Positions 1 to 11,065 of a DNA stretch of 64,000 bases are shown here, in pieces. The notes beneath the pieces were generated by a model. It saw only the letters and a program-made list of their open reading frames with translations. It was not told where the DNA came from and did not search any database. Numbering within the stretch: position 1 is the first letter of the stretch; the number at the start of each line of letters is the position of its first letter. This DNA is from Litoditis marina (taxonomy: Eukaryota > Nematoda > Chromadorea > Rhabditida > Rhabditidae), in assembly GCA_964036275.1 (NCBI GenBank), contig OZ038435.1:33669728-33733727 (forward strand), written 5' to 3'. The position numbers and the translations under genes were made by a program.

Positions 1-243
1 GTGAAAGTGTTTCGAAACCAAACTATAACAATGATTCGAATCAACGCATCACGTTCAGACTGCGAGAACGTTAGATTCACACGTTTCCATCGCATGCTTT
101 GGAACACTCTACTATTGGCTTGTAATTTATTATGTTCTGCTGGGCCTGGTTTTGATTTTTCACGTTTGAAAAAAGATTGAGCTTTGTAATGTGTTCATGA
201 TCAAACCACAATTATGTTTGGTAACCCTATACTTGTTTTTCAG
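1..243 (+). other. Window start, intron or unresolved exon of the DUF288 gene
   Basis: Frame 1 is open from base 1 to 180 and includes a hydrophobic stretch, but no donor gives the two-base phase needed by the exon at 244. I see no family-like sequence in it. It is probably intronic. Confidence 0.4.
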
Positions 244-3200
244 AGAGAAGGGCTTTATCGAAGATGATGATGTGAGGCTAGTTGAGTTATGGATCCGGGA
301 TCTCCTCACAATCGGGTTAGATTGTTGTTATTTTCGGAATTAAAACGACATTAAAACGCAATGCGAGATGGTAAAGTTGTATTGATATTTTTTATCAGTT
401 AAAGCAGGAGATTATGTGGACCAATCCCGTGTCAACGGTCCTTTAGACTGCAACTGGAAAATGTATTGCAGTTTAAAGGACTGAAGCGTTGCGATTGGAC
501 CACATAATCTTCCTTCTTCAAACTTTGAATAGAATGATCATTCGAGCAGCTACAAGTATTTACTCGTGTCATATAGTGTGTAGGTGCTTCTGGCAAACAT
601 ACAATTTCTCGTAAACCTTCGTAAACGTAAACGTAATGTCTTTTTTTCCAGTGTTTGTGTCATGAAAGTAGCTCGCGATAATTTGATAGTTTGTTATATT
701 ACTAAAGCATCTTATTTCTAGGTACAAGTTCCCACCACTATCGGATGGAGTCTCATACGACCCGTTACCAGAGAACGAGAGTATGAGCAATTGCCGGAGG
801 GCTAATTTGGAGCTACGGAATGATCTACCACACAATATCTCACATCCTCCTATGAAAAGAGCACAGCAGAAAGTTGATGATTTTGGAGATCTGTTGAGCT
901 GGTGCAATACTACCAAAGCTGCAAATACATACTTCGGAGGCCTTTTCCAGAGTTTTGTTCCAAACGCCTCTAAACCTGGTATTCCTTCACCAAAACAGTT
1001 GGCCCAGTTACATTCACACCAGCCAGAACTAGTGGATAAACTACGAACGGTGAGCCTCGTTTTTTCGTATTATAATTGCATTGACTGCATTTGATTTAGC
1101 ATCGAAAACGAACACACATTCTGACTATATGCTGTACAACAATCGTCAGGCAAATTTCTTCCCGAACCGACTCTTCCCGAACCAAAACCGAACCGATTCT
1201 TTCCGAACTAGTTGGTTCGGTAAGTAACCGAACAAAAGAGTCGATTCGGGAAGGAATTCACCCTATCGTCACGTCCGTTTTCCAAAAATGGGGTGGAAAC
1301 TTGTGTTCTTGATTCGTGCTTTTTCTCAACAGTCTTACAGAAACACACATTCTGACTATATGCTGTACCACAATCGTCAGGTGAATTTCTTCCCGAACCA
1401 ACTCTTCCCGAACCAAAAACGAACCAATTCTTCCCGTACTAGTTGGTTCGGTAAGTAGCCGAACCGTTTGGGTACTCAAACCGACATGGAACCGAACGAA
1501 ACCCTAATAAACGAAAAGAATCGATTCGGGAAGGAATTGAAAAAAGAGGGTGAAAACTTGTGTTCTTGATTCGTGCTCTTTCTCAACAGTCTTACAGTTT
1601 GCACCATTCTCACAAAAAGTTAGGCAGCGTGCCAATGAATTTCAAAGCTGTTTTTTTACCAAGTTATACTTGTTCAAAAAGTTTGATTGTTCAAACATAC
1701 CAACAACAAAGAAACGTAACAATTTTTCTCAAAACGCAATATTTATACTAAATAAATTTCTCAAAAGTTTTACTGGCACGCTGACAAGGTCTCAGTGGGG
1801 GAATACGAACCGTTCTCAAGCTATACTGAATGAGTATACCGTTTCACAATCAGACTTAAAGGGACCGTACCTCTATAATGTGCAATGTAAGTAGTTTTTG
1901 AAAAGTCATTCATTCTGTTTTGACATGAAAGTTGCACACGTTACATACAGAAAGTGCAGAAAACCACATTATTGCGGAGCAAATTAGTTGTTAACCGCAT
2001 TTGGGTTACTGTAATGCAGCAATCCTTGATCTCTCACTGCTTTGTTGTTTTCATGATATCTACAAATCCTTTGTCACAGCTTTGATTGTTAAAATTTTGA
2101 ATATGGTTTTGTATTTTTATAGGCATTTTGAAAATTTTGTACGTAGGTGAACTCGGCGGTGTATGTACGTGCGCGTGGTTGCGCCGCATTTTTGAGAACA
2201 CGGAGCAAAACAGGAAGTTGACACCTAGATGAATGATTGTGTTTTTTCAATGTTGACAACATAGACTAATCAGCTCAAACCTCCAAATTAAAGAGGAACG
2301 GTCCCTTTAAAACAAAAAGAGCTTTGTTGATCACAGTTATACACTTCATTATTTAATATGTCATTAATTTCCCGCCTGACGCTGAACAATATAAACATCA
2401 AAACTATGAATATTCGAATGAATTTCCAGGTTCTTATAATCACCAATAACTTCCCATGGACGAAATCGATAGGCTTACTGCAACGACTTTATCAACCGTA
2501 TTTCGCGGTTACAGTTTTCTGTGGATCATGGTATCCAGAATCATACCAACACGACGGTGAGATTTATTACATGACATACTGGTAGTCAGTTGGAGCGTGA
2601 TATACTGGTAGTCAGTTGAACAGTCACGTGAAACATGTTAAACACAGCAAAAAACTTGTGACGTGCAACGAGCTTAGCAATGAAATTCGGCACACTAGTA
2701 GAGCGATTGCAGTGTCTAGGCTTGTTATGTTCAGTATAGCAGAAGCTAATAAGTGGGGTCGTACCGCTCGCTTAGTTTCTTGCTTGAAAAGTGTCAGGCG
2801 GCGTAGCAATCCTACGAACCTCATAAGAAGAACCTCATATGAGTTTCTCATGAGAATCTCGTGAACTTCTAGTGTTGTAGCGTAGGAATCGATAGAATCT
2901 CATGAGAAGTTTGTGACTTAATGCTCATGAGGTATCGCATGAGATTTATCAGGGATTGCTACCGCGCCTGGGTTAGTTGAAATCGGACCCGGGTCACTTC
3001 GAGTGATAGCGCGCTGCTATCCACTCATTGTAAATGATAATAACAATAATAACTTTTTTCGGTTGTTTATACGGTTCCGTTACAGAAGGGAATCCGCCGA
3101 TTCGCCATCCCTTCAACTATATCCATGTAAGTCCGGAAGAGATGAGGAAGGGAAGCTTCGGATATATCTGTCTTTCGAAAGCAAGGGATCTGCGACTGCA

Positions 3201-3699
3201 GAATGTAAATGGTACAAGGTTTTCCTATTCATTGTCCTGATTCTCGTGGTATGAAATATATCATAGATATTGGAAAAGTTGTGAAAGTGACCTTCTTCTT
3301 ATGTTCTGTTTCCGACACGGAGAAGGGTGAGAGCTGCTTGATTGCGCTCGAGAACAGCAAAACGGATAATTAGGAAGCTATTTGAAATGGCCATTTCCTA
3401 TATGGTGCGGTTAAACAGCAAATTGCAAATCTAAGCAAACCACGTTTCTAGATTGACGTAACTATTTTGTTTGTCAAATAAAATGAAATGGAAATGTTTC
3501 GTTTTCGGGTGACTTTGGATTGGTTTGTAGATTGACGTGTGAAAACTGAAAAGCGAATCAATAATAGGGCGAACAGAACTAGATTTTTATTGTGCGTTTT
3601 CCTTGTTTGTAGTTAGAGTCTTGCCGCGTAGCCCCTTGGTCCTAGTTTATTTCAAGAGTTGTGTTTTTGTTCTGTTTTGTAAACAAGAACTCATGAATA

Positions 3700-3796
<97 letters not shown>

Positions 3797-6700
3797 TTGA
3801 GTTTTATATATGTTTGTTTGAGTTTGTGGTAATTCGTTGATTAATACATTTTGCAGGCCCTCAAGACGATGAATACACCGAAACGTCGCCACATCCAATA
3901 AAACATCTTGCCACCTCGTATTTGGTTCAAATAATAGAACCAAGGATATAACAATATACTGAGGTTCATTGACAGTAGGACATGAAGAATACTTTTATTC
4001 ATTTTCGTTCATAATTCAGGCTACTTCGTGATGTCGGACGATACCCTATTCAACATCTGGGTGTCAACTCCCCTCGACGTTGTCGTTCACCCTCTAGGAA
4101 CGGGATCCGTGGACAATGCCACATATTGGAACACACCCATGGGTAGAATTTTTGAATATATTTGTTATTCTTACACGCGAGCCTCCTGTTTGCTCTGTAA
4201 TCTTTACATTATCTGATTCAACACTTTCGTGGCAGCGTGGGGAACTGTCATGAAAAGGTCGCCTTTCAGTTGATGAAAATAAAATCTCTAGTTAAACTAG
4301 TTACAGTTCGAACGAGTGGTTGAGAGAAAAAATATTGTACGATCATCCAAACCTGGGTGAGGTGGTTTGAGAGGTGAGACTTTGCTACAGTGTCAGCTGC
4401 TCGAGCAGTTTAAATGGCATGAACTGTGCACACGAGTGAAACGAGAACAATATGCTGTAGCCCGAATCATTGAAACACGGAGCGCCACGTTTCCGAAAAC
4501 GTTGGAAACAATAACAATCACAAAGATCTCGTAATAAAGTAACATAAATTGTATTATTTTCAAGTATTTACTGTTGGAAACAAGTTTACTTCAGGAGGTG
4601 CCGCAGCCTACAAAGTTGTGGAGTTGGTGCACGGGAAATATGCGAATGACCCTCGCGTACAAGCCGCTTGGAGTCAATATTCGGATGGGGTTAGTGTATA
4701 TACTGCTAGTCAAAGGCACAGTCACGTGAAACATTGTAAACACAGCAGAACTCAGAAACGTGCAATGACAAAATGCACGATGCCGCGCTAGAATGCTTAC
4801 TTTCGACTTTTCAATTTACTGCTAGTATAGGAAATGACTGTAACTGAGTTGTGGGTTCAACTCGCTCCGTGCCAAACATGACCGGAAGTTAACTAGATCA
4901 AACTACAACACAGTGGGTTAGGAAGGATATGCCGTACAGACTTGTTTTCACAAGATCGAACCCTATAGGCGTTACATGCTTAGTGAATCAAATTCTGCGC
5001 TATCGGCGGTGTTCGTTGTTTGATTTCTGCTTGGTGCTTTCTGGGACCTCTCTAGAATGGGTGCTGTGCTTTTAGATCAAATAATTCAACGTACAGAGTA
5101 CTAACTTTGCGCCCTTCCATTATCAGAAAATTCATGGCTGTTCATTAAACATCATGAAATTGTTCTGAAATATACTCTCTCTTTGTCTACTTCCATCTCG
5201 GTACAGAGGTGTTGAGAAACACAGTGTAACGCGAGAGACGCAGGATGACATCCAGACGTCGGGATATTTCTGCCTGCACTGGGAAAAACAGTTATTAAAG
5301 TATAAACATCCTCCAAATTCGAGTGTTTCTAGAACTTTGTTTAGATCGCCAAGTACGCCAATTTCAATGGAACAGCGGAAGAACATCTCAAAGCACCAAC
5401 CGGCAAGAGTATCAGCGATTTGTTAGTTTTTTGAATACGTTATTATGGGAGTTTAAGTCTTTTTAAAGATATCATAAATAACATCTTACATCTGTAGACT
5501 GTGAAGGTAAGCTGGCTAATAGAACAATTTACTAGGTAGTTCGAAGTTGTAAGCTACAAGGTACTACATGATTATTGTTTTCTCAGGTTAAAACTAGAAT
5601 AGGAACGTTAGATATTTCTGGATGATTGACTTTCAATTCTTTCTCGATAGCGTGAGTCAAACGGTTTGAAACTGTGGTATGCGAATTTCTTTAACAACTC
5701 CTTTTGACCTCAATAAATTTCCAGTTATTATATTCCTACAAATCAACTTGAATACTTCTCTGATATCTTGGAAATATTCCGAGAAGCCGGATTTTTCCAC
5801 GAATTGGGTCTATCGAAACTGCTTCACACTGTTAAGCACGAACGGTGAGTAACTAACTGCGTTTGGTTAAATAAAAAATGCTTTACTGGGAAAACTACAT
5901 GATCATACTAACATATACTTGAACTGTCCGTGAACATGGGTAAGCTTCATTACCACGGTCATGCGGTTCGCAATACAGATAACGCGGCAAGCGGGGATCG
6001 AACCCGGGTCATGAGGAGCGACAGCCGAACAACAACCACTCGACCACTCAGCCCGTATAGTCAAATTTCATTCAGGGGTGCGGCGTCCAGCTATCTGTGG
6101 CGCGAGATGAGGGAAAAATGGAATCAGATCTACAACGAATCTCTTTTGATGGAACATCCCATTAAGTTCAGCGGGTTCGAGAAGGACTCGAAGCTGAGGA
6201 ACAGGTATGTTTCCCGTGTAGCTAGCATGTACAGGTCGCGTATATTCATATATAGTCGTCGCCAACGGAATGGCGGGAGGGTACTGTATATCTCACTTTC
6301 CGCTGTGTACGCACACATGTCTTCGATTTCAAAGCTTCTCGGCTATGTGGTCTAATAGCGCAGTGGTTAGCGCCCTTCTACGGGAGTTTTGCTCGCAGGT
6401 CCCAATCCGGCAAGAGAGAGAGACATTTATAAATTTGGCACTCACTATAGGATGGTTAGCTGAAGAGGTGCATGGTTGTCTGGCGGCGTAGCACTCCTCC
6501 CAACCTCCTGAGAAACTCATATGAGTTTCTCAAAAGAGTTTCATGAACACCTCATGAACTTCTCGGGATCTCTTCCAATCTTGAAGCATATCAATCAATA
6601 TAATCTCATGAGCAGTTCGTGAGATAGCGCTCATGAGGTATCTCATAGAGTGGTTAAGGAATTGAATTGAGTTGGAATTGGAATTGAAAAGAATTGAAAA

Positions 6701-7459
6701 CCAATTCCAAAGAATTGAATTGAATTGGTTTTTTTGTACAACCAATTCCAAAGAATTGAATTGAATTTGTTTTTGTGTAAAATCAATTCCTTAGAATTGA
6801 ATTGAATTGGTTTTTTTTGAAATCCAGAAAAATTAGAATTGAATTGAATTGGTTTTTTGAATATCAGCAATAATATTTGGAATTGGTTTTGAATTGGTTT
6901 TTTCAGCGTGGGAAAATTGTTTGTTTTCTGCTGTGTTCTATTCAATCTCAAGGCGGTAGTAGTGTTAATAAACACAAAAACTGTTTTATGAACCGAATTG
7001 ACAAAAAACTGCATCTAGAATTGAAATTGGAATTGATTTTTTTTGAGAATTGGTCGGAATTGGTAGGAATTGAATTGAATTGAATTGGTTTTTTGGTGCC
7101 GGAAAAGAATTGGAATTGAAATTCGGATAATTTTTGAGAATTGGTTGGAATTGGAATTGAAATTGAATTGGTTTTGCGCCAACGGAAAAGAATTGGAATT
7201 GAAATTCTGAGATTTTTTGAGAATTGGTTGGAATTGGAATTGAATTGAATTGGTTTTTCGGAATTGGTTAACCACTCTAGTATCTCATGATGTTTTTGAT
7301 GGATTGCTACCGCGACTGATCTGAATGCGAAAAGAACCATATTTTGCACCTGAGAAACAAATTGAGTAAAACACATCAAGACTCATTACAAACATTTAGT
7401 TTTTCAGGTTCTGTTCTTCGGTGATTGGAACCTTCCGGAAGAAGCTATACTCAAGATAA
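244..7459 (+). CDS. DUF288/STELLO-like putative glycosyltransferase, 5' partial
   Basis: Exons whose phases join perfectly: 244-315, 722-1049, 2430-2556, 3086-3211, 4020-4142, 4595-4689, 5345-5421, 5725-5844, 6076-6204, 7408-7459 (TAA). They give about 415 residues of the C-terminal part. The product resembles the DUF288 family (Pfam STELLO), which is expanded in Caenorhabditis and includes the plant Golgi STELLO glucosyltransferases. Supporting segments are GFIEDDDVRLVELWIRDL at the start, then VLIITNNFPW, VFCGSWYPE, YIHVSPEEMRKGSFGYICL, GYFVMSDDTLFNIW (an acidic SDD that could act like a DxD metal site), and GGAAAYKVVEL. The C-terminus reads HPIKFSGFEKDSKLRNRFCSS and then a short basic tail. 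The first exon begins in mid-codon, so upstream exons lie outside the window or in 1-180, where I could not fit a phase-compatible exon. Introns are packed with transposons. A Golgi type II membrane location is family inference. The family call is recognised by memory, not by search. Confidence 0.85.
399..522. mobile_element. TTAA hairpin MITE, copy 1 (about 124 bp)
   Basis: Ends are TTAAAGCAGGAGATTATGTG and CACATAATCTTCCTTCTTCA, imperfect inverted repeats. Between them is a second hairpin built from TTTAGACTGCAACT and AATTGCAGTTTAAAGGAC-like arms. Same family as 39962, 43273, 45076 and 56570. It lies inside an intron of the DUF288 gene. Confidence 0.75.
1113..1598 (+). repeat. Two direct repeats (about 230 and 255 bp) rich in GAACCGA
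   Basis: The segment starting CACACATTCTGACTATATGC recurs at 1113 and 1344, and both units end in TTCTCAACAGTCTTACAG. Each contains TTCTTCCCGAACC near the left and ATTCGGGAAGGAATT near the right, an inverted pair, plus a small CTAGTTGGTTCGG stem. Located in an intron of the DUF288 gene. Confidence 0.75.
1856..2310. mobile_element. 455-bp TTAA-flanked TIR element, copy A
   Basis: Begins TTAAAGGGACCGTACCTCT and ends AGAGGAACGGTCCCTTTAA, so inverted repeats start directly inside TTAA, as in piggyBac-like elements. There is no coding capacity, so it is non-autonomous. It is nearly identical to copy B (14286-14740), with only a few substitutions seen. Located in an intron of the DUF288 gene. Confidence 0.8.
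2601..2700. mobile_element. TA-flanked MITE, degraded copy
   Basis: Starts TATACTGGTAGTCAGTTGAA and continues with CAGTCACGTGAAACATGTTA, matching the right half of the 131-134-bp family (see 48771-48904) in reverse. The other end is lost. A further partial end is at 2576-2600. Confidence 0.6.
2795..2970. mobile_element. CAGGCGGCGTAGCAATCC-type TIR element, copy 1
   Basis: The left end CAGGCGGCGTAGCAATCC is matched in inverse by GGATTGCTACCGCGCCTG on the right. The interior is a ladder of short CTCATGAG/ATGAGATTC palindromes. Related copies lie near 6480-7313, 33390-33557 and 47588-47800. No clear target duplication. Confidence 0.7.
3701..3790. repeat. (AT)n microsatellite, about 90 bp
   Basis: A nearly pure AT run inside the intron between the exons ending at 3211 and starting at 4020 of the DUF288 gene. 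No function indicated. Confidence 0.95.
4699..4829. mobile_element. TA-flanked MITE, full-length copy, 10 bp after a splice donor
   Basis: Runs from TATACTGCTAGTC to TTACTGCTAGTATA with CACGTGA near the left end, the family's reverse orientation. It starts only ten bases after the end of the exon ending at 4689. Confidence 0.8.
5930..6062 (-). mobile_element. tRNA-derived SINE, copy 1
   Basis: On the minus strand it reads GGGCTGAGTGGTCGAGTGG (A-box region) and, about 40 bases on, GGGTTCGATCCCC (B box). It shares the downstream block GGTAATGAAGCTTACCCATG with the copy at 12132-12245. The tRNA part resembles a Ser/Leu-type tRNA, but the arms are not fully paired, so I call it a SINE and not a gene. 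It lies just before the exon at 6076. Confidence 0.6.
6251..6449 (+). mobile_element. TIR element carrying tRNA-like Pol III boxes, copy 1
   Basis: The ends TATAGTCGTCGCCAAC and TTTGGCACTCACTATA form imperfect inverted repeats. The interior has TAGCGCAGTGGTTAGCGC (A box) and GGTCCCAATCCGG (degenerate B box). Copies at 25871-26066 and 51602-51798 are in the opposite orientation and keep a perfect GGTTCGATTCC B box. Confidence 0.7.
6478..7313. mobile_element. CAGGCGG-type TIR element, copy 2, interrupted
   Basis: The left end CTGGCGGCGTAGCACTCC and the right end GGATTGCTACCGCGACTG match copy 1 (2795-2970), as does the CTCATGAG-rich interior. It is split by the hAT-like insertion at 6646-7279. 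Confidence 0.75.
6646..7279. mobile_element. hAT-like non-autonomous element with GAATTG satellite body
   Basis: Perfect 12-bp inverted ends, TAGAGTGGTTAA and TTAACCACTCTA, are flanked by an exact 8-bp duplication GTATCTCA (6638-6645 and 7280-7287). The whole interior is a degenerate array of GAATTGAATTGG-T(n) units, oriented mostly one way, with a unique stretch near 6906-7010. An 8-bp duplication is typical of hAT transposition. It carries no transposase. It sits in the last intron of the DUF288 gene. Confidence 0.85.
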
Positions 7460-8363
7460 TCGACAACTGTGGATGAGAAATTTATATTAACCTACAACCA
7501 ATACATATCATCATTTCATTTGCAACGTTGCAGATATATTTTCTAGTCAGAACCACACTCTATTCCTTAATAACTTGCTCTACTGTTTGTCTGCGGTATC
7601 ACTGTTGTACATTTACATTGTTTTGTGACAATTTACGTTCCTATTTCGCTCAAGAAAGTTTTAACGAGCTGGTCAGATTTGTATTCTGTGCGACCTGAGG
7701 CCATATATGCGGAGATATCTCAGAACCCACTACATTCGTGCCTCTCCAACGTGCGCTATTTTTCCTGGTGCTCACATTTGGCCAAGATACACAGCTGTAG
7801 ATAAGTATAAGAAAAATTTGCACTCGTGTTATGAGTTATTTGAGATAGTTAGCCAGTAGCATTTCAACTAGTTGACTAGTTCTGTTGTGAACATGTTGGG
7901 TATGTGTACTGGTTTGATAACCACTTCACAATTGATAAATTTTCTATAACAATGACTGACCATTAACCATTTTTGCAATGTGCGAGTGTAGAAATACAGA
8001 CACGAGTCAAAATGCAAGCCCCAGATCATTAATCGATGCCTATCCGAGATCACGTGATGGGTTGAACTCGTCTATGTTGTACTTTGATGTCCAAACACAC
8101 AACAATTATCATATTTCGACTGATATACAGTGGTGTCAAGCTTTTTTTTTTTTGGTTTCTTATTTTTTATCGTTTATAACTCTCCGGTCTTTTTCGATAT
8201 CTCTGAAGGTTCTGATTCCCTAATCATACGAGAACTAATAGGTGCCGCCAGTGGTATCAAACTATTTCAAATTAATCGGCTAATAAAAATGTACATGGTC
8301 TTAGAGGGCGGTTCGAGAGGTAGATAAGGAACCGTTTCTCAGCATTAGCACGTTTATTCGGAC
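7460..8363. other. Intergenic region
   Basis: 3' flank of the DUF288 gene and 5' flank of the first Ly6/ET-like gene. I see no RNA gene, repeat copy or clear promoter element. No AATAAA is apparent shortly after the stop at 7459. Confidence 0.6.
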
Positions 8364-10140
8364 ATGTTTTATCGTGCTCTATTTTTCTGCTGTGTTTTCA
8401 ACACAGTTTCGACGTTGACATGCCGTACCAACAGTGAGTTTCTCGTGTATTGCAATGAAATACTGACGAATACAACGGAAGTTCCGAGTACAAGTAAACT
8501 TAATCATCTCCGAGTTGTAGTTTGAACTTTATATACACGCCATTCTCCACGAATTCCCACCAACACGCATCGGGGTCAAACTAGAACACCTCCAGCTGTA
8601 TGCTCCCGCTGTATAGTACCGAGAGCCTGACAATAAACATGAACAGTCAGCAAGTCTGATGGCTTATAAAACAACAAAATAACACCGAACCGAAACAACA
8701 TTCAATATGAGGTGAATGGCTAATTTATGGTATCACATTTCAGTTGCTGAATCGTTGGGATACAAGAGCATCGGTGCAACACAGATTTGTGAGCCGAACC
8801 AGAACTGCTTCTGGTATGTTGTACCACTAGGGGTTGTTATTGGTTTGGTCAAACCGTTGTGGACACCGTACCATCGATTTTGTAAGGGGCGGGGTTTGTC
8901 GAGGGGCATGCCAGTCTGCGTATCATTGATCTACACACTCTCTCAACCGCTGGCAAATAATCAACGACCGCTCGCCCTACATCGCTTAAAAATCGAACAC
9001 TCTGCTGTCTTTATGGGGAAAATGGCGACCATAATCGAGTCCAACTAATCGAGTTGTGATTTCAGTTGTGAAGATCATTTTTTCCTCCTCGATCGAGACT
9101 ATTTGAGCTCACCGTGCAGAAAAATGTTCGAAGAAAATCGAAAAAACTATAAAATGAAAGATGAATTGTACTGATTTGCGTGATAAATTCACTCGTTCAT
9201 ACCATTTGTGCGACTCGCCAACGACTGCTCTGTCTTTCAAGCCCCGCCCCATCTTCTTCCACAACAAAGTCCCTTCTCGTTAATTATATTATTACAGAGG
9301 TTAGAAAGCACCAGGACATTTCATCTTACATAGTGCGAAGAGAGAACACTGGAAATAAATGGTTTCAGGACAGACAAGGCACATAGTTCGCAGATTGGTG
9401 TGGACAACAACGTACGAAACGACGTCGTCTATGGTTGCGACATGTTTGGAATATGTGCCGTGAGTTGCTTCATTCATAGGCAGTATTGGGTCTATTACAA
9501 CAAAATTCAATTAGCATTTTAGAGACCGTTAACTCATTTCACGTGTGCACTCTCTGCTTAATATTAAAACTTTTTGCGATTGAAACTATTTGATCTCACA
9601 ACATCCGGTCACAAGAATCAGAACAGAACATAAAATGTAATGATTCATCAATTCGAAATAGCTCGCTCTGAAAAGAGCTAATCCTATTCTCAAAGTTACT
9701 ACCACAAAACCAACTCCAATTAAATATTTAAAATTGAAACTGGCATGGTCATATTGAACACCCAATATACTATGTACTAGAAGTAAACTGAACAGTCACG
9801 TAAAGTTAGCATTCTAATGAGAAATCTTGCACTCATTGCACGTTTCTCAGTTCTGCTGTGTTTAACATGTTTCACGTGACTGTGGATTGACTAACAGTAT
9901 AGGTGTCTCAACTTCTTTTTCATCAACGATACGGTCGTAGAAAGCAAATAATCAGTTTATTCTACCGTCACAATACTTCACAAAATAAGCAATTGGTATT
10001 TCCAGCAAGTGGGTATGGGGGTGTCGGTGATCGATGGTATTACAGTCAACTGCTGTTCCACTGATTCCTGCAACACCAGCTCGGCAGCGGGGTTCTCCAC
10101 ATTCGGACTGGTGCTACTCATTTCGATGTTCTGTCTGTGA
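8364..10140 (+). CDS. Secreted 8-Cys Ly6/ET-like protein, tandem copy 1
   Basis: Four exons, 8364-8433, 8744-8813, 9369-9459 and 10006-10140, splice in frame to 121 residues. The first exon starts MFYRALFFCC and ends STLTCRTN, a signal peptide followed by the first mature cysteine. Later blocks are QICEPNQNCFW, DVVYGCDMFGIC and VNCCSTDSCNTSS, then a hydrophobic tail (about 17 residues) that fits a GPI-attachment signal. The spacing C..C..C..GC..C..CC..D.CN is that of three-finger Ly6/uPAR or nematode ET-module proteins, which act at the cell surface or outside the cell. All four exon boundaries have the same phases (1, 2, 0) as the copy at 15132-17098. The intron after exon 3 contains a TA-flanked MITE. 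The ligand or partner is not predictable. Confidence 0.85.
9773..9902. mobile_element. TA-flanked MITE copy
   Basis: From about TGTACTAGAAGTAAACTG to GATTGACTAACAGTATA, with TTTCACGTGAC near the right end. It lies in the third intron of Ly6/ET-like copy 1. Confidence 0.75.
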
Positions 10141-11065
10141 TGAAATTTTTTTCATAATGTGTGTGATATATATAAACATGTCACTACTATGTTGAATATC
10201 GTAACCTACATGACTTGAAGTTTGAGTTTTCGAGAGCAACTTCGGGTATCGCAGTTCATACACAAACGAATATGTCAGTCACTTCTTTGTTCTTCCTACT
10301 CTGATGGGTTTTTTTTAAATTGACGAAATTACGTCAAAAAACAGATCACTCTTAGATACGGCTATCATATATGTTGTTTCGGTGAGTTTGTAGTTTGATC
10401 CTAGTCACTAAAACCAGTGATGATCATTACGTCTCATATCAAGTTGCTCAGTTTTATCCGAGCAGATGGGAAGTCAAGAAAACAGAGGTATGATTCGAAT
10501 ATAAACAAACTACGACTGTTTTTTTTTATTATAACGTTTCAGTAACGCTAATAAATGAACAATTGATCAAAACAATCATATTCGGTGAAGGTAATACAAC
10601 ATTTATATCTGGTATATCGATACATTTCGAGGTTGTTTGTGAGCATCTGACGGCAATCATCGAAGAATCAAAGGTGATAGTTTCTATATAACCAGGAACT
10701 ATACATTTTATTTCTGGTACTGTTTCATATATGTACTTATTTATGGGAACTATTGAAATTGTCGTTTGAATGCCAGTTTTTACTGAGTTTCGTACTTGGT
10801 CTCTTGATCGCAATAATTTAAATCATAAAACAACAACGTTTTTTATTGCCTAGTTTAACGGCAAAAGTTTGCGTTGTTTACGCTCATCTTTGCTTCACAA
10901 ACATATCACGTGCACAAATATTGCTTTTTGCAATGAGTAATACATAGAACTTGCTGTAAACTTTTTATGGCGGTAATTCTACAGAACCTTTTACGACTAA
11001 GGCAAATAGAAGGCTGTATTGCATAAAACCGTTGTTCACGTTCTGTGTCTGAGCTGTGCGAAAGA
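10141..11065. other. Intergenic region between tandem Ly6/ET-like copies
   Basis: AT-rich. It contains one TGTAGTTTGATC-type motif (10388-10399) and no other feature I can support. Confidence 0.6.

Noticed and set aside
3603..3800. Open frame with an IYIYIY tail
   Set aside because: Translation of the (AT)n microsatellite, inside a well-supported intron of the DUF288 gene.
3860..3950. Possible DUF288 exon after TTTTGCAG at 3857
   Set aside because: Exon 3086-3211 joins directly to 4020 in phase and gives NVNGYFVMSDD, the expected family sequence; including this segment breaks the frame.
6643..7379. Long minus-strand frames rich in N, Q, F and S
   Set aside because: Products of the GAATTG satellite inside the hAT-like element.
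7408..7476. Alternative last-exon reading VLFFGDWNLPEEAILKIIDN
   Set aside because: It is out of phase with the preceding exon. The in-phase reading gives NRFCSSVIGTFRKKLYSR, which fits the family's C-terminus better.
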